Source of the DNA: Puccinellia tenuiflora
Taxonomy: Eukaryota; Streptophyta; Magnoliopsida; Poales; Poaceae
Assembly: GCA_012064385.1 (NCBI GenBank)
Contig: QRDG01001513.1
Span: forward strand, 62,001-126,000
Reading direction: 5' to 3'
Length of the DNA: 64,000 bases
Below, piece after piece: positions 57,885-64,000 of this stretch (positions within the stretch are counted from its first letter, which is position 1; every line of letters begins with the position of its first letter). Under the pieces are notes generated by a model. That model made no database searches, was not told the DNA's origin, and saw nothing but the letters and a program-made list of their open reading frames with translations. A program made the position numbers and the translations under genes.

Positions 57885-59235
57885 TCAGGGGTAGAACTTG
57901 CGCAGGTGCTGGATGTTCCAGGGGTTGGCGACAGGAACGCCGTCCTCCGTCTCGAGCCGCGCAGAGCCAGGCCTGGCGATGTGCACGACTCTGTAGGGGC
58001 CTTCCCACATCGGCGAGAGCTTGTGGAGGCCTGCCCTGGAGAGGATTCTCCTCAGGACAAGGTCCTGCTTCGAGAGTGCGCGGCCGGATGTGGCGGCTGT
58101 GGTAGCGACGGAGGTCTTGCTGGTACCTTGCCGCTCTCAGGGCCGCATTTCGGCGGAGCCCTTCAAGCAGCAGCAGGTCGTCGTTGCGGAGTTCGTCCAC
58201 CTCAGCCTCCTTGAAGGCCAAGACTCGTGGAGAGCCATGAGTGATCTCGCTGGGGAGGACGGCTTCAGCGCCATAGACGAGGGAGAACGGCGTCTCACCG
58301 GTAGGCTTTGTTGGCGTGGTGCGGATGGACCAGAGCACCGAGGGGAGCTCGTCGATCCAGTGCTTGCCGCTGGCCTTGAGGCGATTGAAGCTTCTCGTCT
58401 TGAGGCCCTTGAGCACCTCGGCATTGGCTCTTTTAGCCTGTCCGTTGCTTCGTGGGTGCGCCACCGAGGCATAGCAGATTTGGGTGCCGAGGCTGCCGCA
58501 GTAGGACTTGAAGGCGCCGCTGATGAACTGCGAGCCGTTGTCGGTGATGATGCGGTTGGGCACGCCGAAGCGGCAAACCAGGCTTCTGATGAATTTTACC
58601 GCCGATTTCGCCGGGATGGTGCGTACGGGTTCCACCTCAGGCCACTTGGTGAATTTGTCGATGGCGACGTAGAGGTAGCGGTAGCCCCCGAGCGCTCGCG
58701 GGAAGGGTCCCAGTAGGTCCAGCCCCCAGACCGCAAACGGCCAGGAGAGCGGGATGGTCTGGAGTCCTTGCACGGGCTGGTGAATTTGCTTGGCATGGAA
58801 TTGGCAGGCGTCACAGGATTGGACGATGGCAGCTGCATCTTGAAGCACCGAGGGCCAGTAGAAGCCACTCCGGAAGACCTTGCCTGCAAGGGTGCGCGAG
58901 GAAGAATGGTGGCCGCACTCGCCGCTATGGATGTCGTTGATGAGCTGGCGGCCTTCCTCGGTAGGGACGCACTGCAACGCAACCCCATTGGGGCGCTTAC
59001 GGTACAGGTCTCCGTCATGGAGGCAGTAGGACTTGGCCTGGCGAGCAATTCTTTCGGCTTCAGCGTCGTCTTCGGGGAGGGCTCGATTTTGCAGGTAATT
59101 CTTGATCTCGTCGATCCAGCCAGTGTCTTGGCGTACCAGAGTCAGCAGCAAGCGGTCGCCCGAGGGCAACCCACAGTTTGGTTCTCCGCTTGACGGGGCC
59201 GGTGGGAGCTCCTCGTCGATGCTGATATTGGCCAC
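57885..59235 (-). pseudogene. Integrase region of pol, inactive
   Basis: Continues in frame from the RNase H region after the TAG at 59239-59241. Contains the zinc-binding HHCC module (H103, H109 or H110, C141, C144, numbered from 59235) and the catalytic core with D173 (WGLDLLGPF) and D232 (IITDNGSQF). The third acidic residue, exactly 35 positions further, is Lys268 (NGQAKRANAEV) where the family has Glu (codon AAA, 58432-58434). A frameshift near 58080 moves the C-terminal domain into another frame, which reads on as RRILSRAGLHKLSPMWEGPY and ends at 57885. Confidence 0.88.
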
Positions 59236-59238
59236 TGG

Positions 59239-61287
59239 CTACTTGACTGAGGCCTTGGTGAGCCTCTCCTCGAAAACTCCAGCCTTCTGGGCTTCCCTTC
59301 TCGCTGCTCGCCTGGCGAGGTGATCTGCTTCTTGGTTTTCTGCTCGCGGGATGTGCTTGAGCTCCATGCCCCTGAAGTGCTTCTCGAGCTTGCGTACCTC
59401 TTCAAGGTAGGCCACCATGTAGGTGTCCTTAGGCGTGTAGCTTTTGTTGGAGAAGTTGACGAGGAGCTGGGAGTCGCCCTTGATGAGGATGTGCTTGATG
59501 CCGAGGGCGATGGCGGCTCTGAGCCCGGCGAGGAGGCCTTCATATTCAGCAATGTTGTTGGAGACCTTGTCGTTGTCCTTGAAGCACAGCTGGACGGCGT
59601 AATAAAGCTTGTCGCCTGTTGGTGAGGTGAGGACGGCACCAGCCCCCGCACTCCTGGCCGCGAAGGCGCCGTCGAAGTGCATGGTCCAGGGGCCTGGTTT
59701 CGTCCCACCTGAGGCTGTAGCTTCCTCCTCTGGAGGCTCTTCTTCTTCGCGTGTGTCCGTCCACTCGGCCATAAAATCAGCCAGCGCCCTGCCCTTGATG
59801 ACTCTTGTGGTGTCAAATTCCAGCTCGAAAGGTTGCAGCTCGATGCCCCAGCCTGCGACGCGATCTGTCGCATTCGGGTTGCGCAGGACCTGCTCCAGGG
59901 GGTAGGAGGTGACCACCTTGATGGGGTGACCCTGGAAGTAGTGACGCAGCTTCCTGGAGGCGATGAGGAGCGAGAAGAGGAGCTTTTGCTGCATGGGGTA
60001 GCGCTCGCGGGCGTCCCGTAGCACTGTGCTGACGAAGTACACGGGATGCTCGACGAGGGTGGTCGTTGGTGTGGCAGCGGCTGGCTCCTCTCCAGGCTCA
60101 TTGGAGTCCTTGGCGAGGTTTTCTTGGGGCTGGAGGCTTGACGAGGCTGCTTCCTTGTCGGGGGGTTCTGGGCTTGGCGAGGCGGAGTTCTGCTTCTCGA
60201 GGACTGGCTCTTCCCTTTCAGCCACCAAGACCGCGCTTGCCGTCTGAGGAGTGGCTGCAAGATACAGCTTCAGAGGCTCGCGAGGGCGTGGGGCAACCAT
60301 GATGGGTGGGCTCGCCAGGTATCTCTTCAGGTCCTCAAAGGCCTTTGCTGCTTCAGGGGTCCACTTGAAAGGTCCGGACCTCTTCATGATCTTGAAGAAT
60401 GGCAGCGCCCTCTCGCCGAACTTGGAGATGAAACGGCCAAGGCTGGCCATACATCCCGCTAAGCGTTGCATGTCCTTGAGGCGACGAGGAGGCTGCATCT
60501 GCTCTATGGCCTTGATCTTGTCGGGGTTGGCCTCGATGCCGCGGTGAGATACCGGGAACCCGAGGAGCTTGCCTGAAGGGACCCCGAAGACGTACTTGGC
60601 GGGGTTCAGCTTGATGTTGACCTTGCGCAGGTTGGCAAAGGTCTCCTCGAGGTCCTGGATGAGCGTGTCCTTCTCGCGGGTCTTGACGACGATGTCATCG
60701 ATGTAGGCCTCTGCATTCCTCCCTATTTGAGCCCCCAAGGCGATCCTCATGAGGCGCTGGAACGTGGCGCCGGCGTTCTTCAGGCCGAAGGGCATGCAGA
60801 CGTAGCAAAACACACCACAAGGGGTGAGAAATGCTGTCTTCTCCTCGTCCTCCTTTGCCATCTTGATATGGTGATAACCAGAGAAGGCATCCAGAAAACA
60901 GAGGAGCGCGCAGCCGGCGGTGGAGTCCATGATCTGGTCGATCCTCGGGAGGGGATAGGGGTCCTTGGGGCAGGCCTTGTTGAGGTCAGTGAAGTCGATG
61001 CAGAGGCGGCGGCCTCCGGTGTGCTTGGGGACGACCACACCGTTGGCGAGCCAAGTGGGATGGACCACTTCCTTGATGATGTTGGCCTTCTTCAGCTTTT
61101 CCACCTCCTTGACGATGAAATCTTGCTTCTCTGGCGCCTGGCGCAGCGCCTTTTGCTTCACGGGGCGTGCGTTTGGACACACGGCTAAGTGGTGCTCGAT
61201 CACCTCCCTCGGTACTCCGGACATATCTGACGGTGTCCAAGCGAACATGTCAGAGTTTGCCCTGAGGAAGGCGACGAGCGCACTTTC
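59239..61287 (-). pseudogene. Reverse transcriptase and dual RNase H region of pol
   Basis: Open from 61287 to TAG 59239-59241; numbering here is from the Met at 61248. Reverse transcriptase motifs are PLPRIDQIMD, FLDAFSGYHHI, FGLKNAGATFQRLM and the catalytic YIDD at about 182-185. A first RNase H lies at about 325-460. A second, plant-type RNase H begins near 521 (MHFDGAF ... NNIAEYEGLLAGL ... GDSQLLVN). Two RNase H modules are characteristic of the Tat lineage. This segment itself is intact between stops. Confidence 0.9.
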
Positions 61288-61728
61288 CTATTTGGGAGGC
61301 AGGTTGGCGCCGATGGTGACGCTAGCCCCCGAGCCGCTTGCCTCCAGAGGCACTTGCTTTGTCGCGGCTTTTTCCTAAGAGAACAGCTGCTTCTTCTTCG
61401 CGGGGGGCCTCGGGAGGGGTTCCTCGTCCTCGTCAGCGGGAGACGCCACCGCGGCGGCCTTGTAAGCCACTTGCGCAGCATACACGGTGTTAGAGACTAC
61501 GCCGCGGATGACGGTGGTGCCACTGGAGCCAGGGAGCTTGACGAGGTTGTAGGCGTGGTGGGTGACCACCATGAATTTGGCGAGGGCGGCGTAGCCGAGG
61601 ATGGCGTTGTAGGGCAGGCCGATGTGCGCGACGTCGAAGTCGATCAGCTCGGTGCGGTAGTTGGTCTGGGTGCCGAAAGTGACCGCAAGCCTCACTTGCC
61701 CCAGAGGCGTTGTGAGGCCCTCCGTCAC
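61288..61728 (-). pseudogene. Protease C-terminal half and linker of pol
   Basis: Frame beginning TEGLTTPLGQVRLAVTFG, the second half of the retroviral-type aspartic protease. It is interrupted by TAG at 61375-61377 and again at 61288-61290, both in the same frame as reverse transcriptase. It is separated from the first half (in the gag frame) by a one-base shift near 61727, where a run of four Gs probably lost one. Confidence 0.8.
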
Positions 61729-63707
61729 CCCGAGAACGGCCTGGTGGGCATGAGCCGCTTGTAGGGCACCTGCAGCTTCTCGAATGTCTCGACAGAGATG
61801 GCGCTGAGGCCGGCACCCCCATCAATGAGCGTCTTAGAGACGGCGATGTTGTTGATGGTGGGAGTGCAGACCAACGGGATGGTGCCAACGGTTGAGGTGG
61901 ACTTGGGGTGGTCGGTGGAGTCAAAGGTGATGGGGTGCTCAGACCACTTGAGGGGCCTAGAGGCCTCGACCCCGGGAAGGGCTGCTGCGAGCTCGCGAGC
62001 GAATTGCTTGAAGTGGCGGTTGGAGCGAGGGGCCTGAGCCCCGCCGAGGATGCAGGCGACGCCGCGAGGCACTTGGTAGCCCTCATCAGTCTCGGCAGGC
62101 AGGTTGTCATTCGCGGGCTCGGCGGCGTTGGCCTGGGGGTTCTGCTGGTAGTTTTTGTTCCAGCGTCGCCTCCCGCGGCCACTGCGGCCGCTGCCGCGGC
62201 CACCACGGCCTTGCTCCCGCTCGCGGGTCTCGCGAGCCTCGCGAGCCTCGATGAGCCTCTTGAGGTCGTAGCAGTCCTCGGTGGCATGAGAATGCCTGTT
62301 GTGGTAGACGCAGAAAGGGCGATCGTCCTTCTTCTCGGGTCCTGCGGCTGGAGTGGCAGCTTGGCGAGGCTGCTTGGCGTCGGGCTCAGCCGCGAGGACT
62401 GTAGTGGTCTTGCGCTTCTCTGTGGACTTCTTCTTCTTCTTGGACCCCTCGGCGGGATCCCCTGGCTCGTTCTTGACGAACAAGCGGCCCTCTTCAGCCT
62501 TGGCGCACTTGTCCGCCAAGTCGAAGAGCTTGACGACGATGGTGATGTTGTCGTGGATGCCGAGCTTCTCGAGCATCCGCACGTCTGTCACTCCATCCTG
62601 GAAGGCCGAAATGACCTGCGCGTCGGTGGCGTTGGGGATCTTGTTGCGCACCTGGCTGAAGCGCTGGATGTATTTGCGGAGGGTCTCGCCAGGCTTCTGA
62701 CGCACGGCGCGGAGGTCGTTGTACGTGAGGCCACGCTCGTACGTGCCCTTGAAGTTGGCGACGAAGCACCGGCAGAGCTCCTCCCAAGTGTTGATGGACT
62801 CGGCGGGGAGGTTGGTAAGCCATGAGGACGCGGAGTCCTTGAGGGCCATGGGGAACCAGTTCGCCATGACCTTGTCGTCACCCCCGGCGGCCTGGATGGC
62901 CAGAGTGTAGAGCTGCAGGAACTCCAGGGGGTTGTTCTTGCCGTCGTAGCGCGGAGGCAAGTCCGGCCTAAACTTGACGGGCCAGACGACGCGGCGGAGG
63001 GTGCGAGTGAACGCAACCGTCGTGCCGTAGGTGACCGCACCGCTGGCGAGGGTGGCGCGGAGATGGCGCCCGGCGGTGGCGACGTCCTGGACGGCGCGGT
63101 TGTGGCGGTCCTGCTGGCGCTCGATGCTCACGCGTGCGTCCTCAGGGGCTCGCTGCACAATTTGGCAGTCATGCGGCGACGACGCGTGCGAGGCAGCGCG
63201 GTTGTCGCGAGGAGGAGCCCCCACTGGAGCAGGCTGCGGTGCAACCGGTGGAGCTGGAGCAGGTGCAGGATGAAGAGGAGGCGCGGGAGGGGCGCCTGGC
63301 GCCACGTCCCCCATGCGGCCCGAAGGAACCAGCGAACGGGACGGGGCAGGAGCGGCGACGCGAGCGGCGCCGACGAGCTCCGAGAGGCGGTTGAGCCAGG
63401 CCTCCCGGGCCTCCGGCGTAGGACGGTACTGCAGCAGCTCCTGCGCCATGAGAAGCGCAGTTGCCGGGCTGGGCGCAGGGCGGCCCAGCGAGGAAGTAGC
63501 ACGGTCTCGCGACGGGTGCAGGGAGGAAGCCTCCTCTTCGCCGAGGTCATCCTCAGCGTGGTCGTGGTCGTCGTCCTCCGGGTGCTCGACGCGGGGCTCG
63601 GGGTCGACGTGGCGCTCAGGAGCGGAGTCCCCACGCGGGCGGCCCGCAGGAGCGGTGGCGGCGCTAGCCGTCCGGCGAGCGAGACGTTCGGCACGAGAGC
63701 CGGCCAT
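61725..63707 (-). pseudogene. Gag plus start of protease
   Basis: Start chosen at ATG 63705-63707 (MAGSRAERLARR). After an acidic, Pro-rich N-terminus comes the Retrotrans_gag domain (FRPDLPPRYDGKNNPLEFLQ ... WLTNLPAESINTWEELC ... LRKYIQRFSQVRNKIP). A zinc-knuckle-like segment (CVYHNRHSHATEDC) and an Arg/Gly-rich stretch follow. The frame then runs into the protease active region (LIDGGAGLSAIS) and ends at a frameshift-generated stop at 61725. The gag part is open. Confidence 0.88.
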
Positions 63708-63737
63708 AGCTGTGTCGAGGATGAAGACGCGCCTCAG

Positions 63738-63758
63738 CCCCCTACCTGGCACGCCAAA
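63738..63758 (-). promoter_or_regulatory. Primer-binding-site region
   Basis: Immediately inside the 5' LTR the element strand reads tttggcgtgccaggtagggg. That resembles the tRNA primer-binding sites (tggcgcgccaggtagggg) of many cereal gypsy elements, with one or two mismatches. Confidence 0.55.
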
Positions 63759-64000
63759 TGTCGGAGAATGTTCCCAGGAACTGGGGGTGTCTCCAAGGTA
63801 TCGTGTAAGGGGCTGAACACGGAGTCAAACAATCCTCAACGTGCTCCGGCGACGGTGCTCGTCGGACTCGCTGCGGACGACACTGCAGAGATGGACACAA
63901 GATCTTACCCAGGTTCAGGGCCCTCTTTGGGAGGTAAAACCCCTACGTCCTGCTATGGTGTATTGCAATGATTGGAGAAGTTCACGGTACAAGGAGAGCT
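63759..64000 (-). repeat. 5' LTR, partial at window end
   Basis: Matches 51978-52219 with five substitutions and no indels by eye. The rest, including any target-site duplication, lies outside the window. Confidence 0.92.

Larger units (their letters stand above)
51978..64000 (-). mobile_element. Ty3/gypsy retrotransposon, Tat-like, incomplete at window end
   Basis: Minus-strand element longer than 12 kb. Order in its own direction: LTR (63759 onward, partial), primer site, gag, protease, reverse transcriptase, RNase H, integrase, antisense gene, polypurine-like tract, LTR (51978-52985). The RT-RNase H-integrase order marks Ty3/gypsy. A second RNase H domain and the extra antisense ORF are traits of the Tat lineage. 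Coding is broken by a protease frameshift, three TAG codons, an integrase frameshift and a lost catalytic residue. Five differences were counted by eye in about 242 comparable LTR positions, which indicates a fairly young insertion. Confidence 0.9.

Noticed and set aside
57723..58716. Plus-strand frames opposite integrase
   Set aside because: They are shadows of the integrase coding strand, which carries the HHCC and catalytic motifs.
1..64000. tRNA, rRNA or microRNA genes
   Set aside because: I saw no cloverleaf with A/B boxes and no rRNA sequence. Long hairpins belong to MITEs. A dedicated scan could still find some.

Overview
The window looks like a piece of a large grass genome, most likely a Triticeae cereal (wheat, barley or a close relative). 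The reasons are spliced germin-like protein (GLP) genes of the cereal GER4 type, Stowaway- and Tourist-type MITEs, a degenerate L1-type LINE, a Helitron-like block and a long nested Ty3/gypsy element. No bacterial operons, CRISPR arrays or RNA genes were recognised. Species and chromosome cannot be decided from the sequence alone.

Layout. (1) 195-17124 is the first copy of a multi-gene unit: GLP-A (minus strand), GLP-B (minus), a dead LINE, GLP-C (plus, pseudogene), a 925-base N gap and GLP-E (plus, cut off in exon 2). (2) 17125-22650 is repeat-rich filler with a coiled-coil ORF, a 41-bp minisatellite, a Stowaway MITE and a probable non-autonomous Helitron. (3) 22651-29447 repeats the left part of the unit (GLP-A', GLP-B'). 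(4) After a single N at 29448, a third copy runs 29449-40640: GLP-A'' (cut by the N), a deletion junction that removed its GLP-B, the LINE, GLP-C', then GLP-D (which probably lies in the N gap of unit 1) and the complete GLP-E' (ending at 41122). (5) 41123-51977 carries two paralogous F-box/LRR genes, two adjacent Tourist-like MITEs and an LTR-like repeat with palindromic GCGGTAGTACCGC arrays. (6) 51978-64000 is most of a Tat-like Ty3/gypsy retrotransposon on the minus strand. It has one full 1,008-bp LTR, gag, a multiply broken pol, and a plus-strand spliced antisense gene between pol and the 3' LTR. The other LTR runs off the window.

The GLP loci are variants of one secreted cupin. Five look intact (A, B, A', D, E'). 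B' has lost its ATG, A'' and E are truncated, and C/C' are pseudogenes sharing ancestral lesions. By established knowledge, cereal GER4-type GLPs are apoplastic proteins induced by pathogen attack and occur as tandem clusters. The TATA boxes and W-box cores upstream fit that picture, but the defence role here is inference. The two F-box genes would encode SCF substrate adaptors and have no visible functional link to the GLP cluster. The main biological interest is the recent tandem amplification with its repair scars, and the antisense spliced gene inside the retrotransposon. I found no clearly new biological system.
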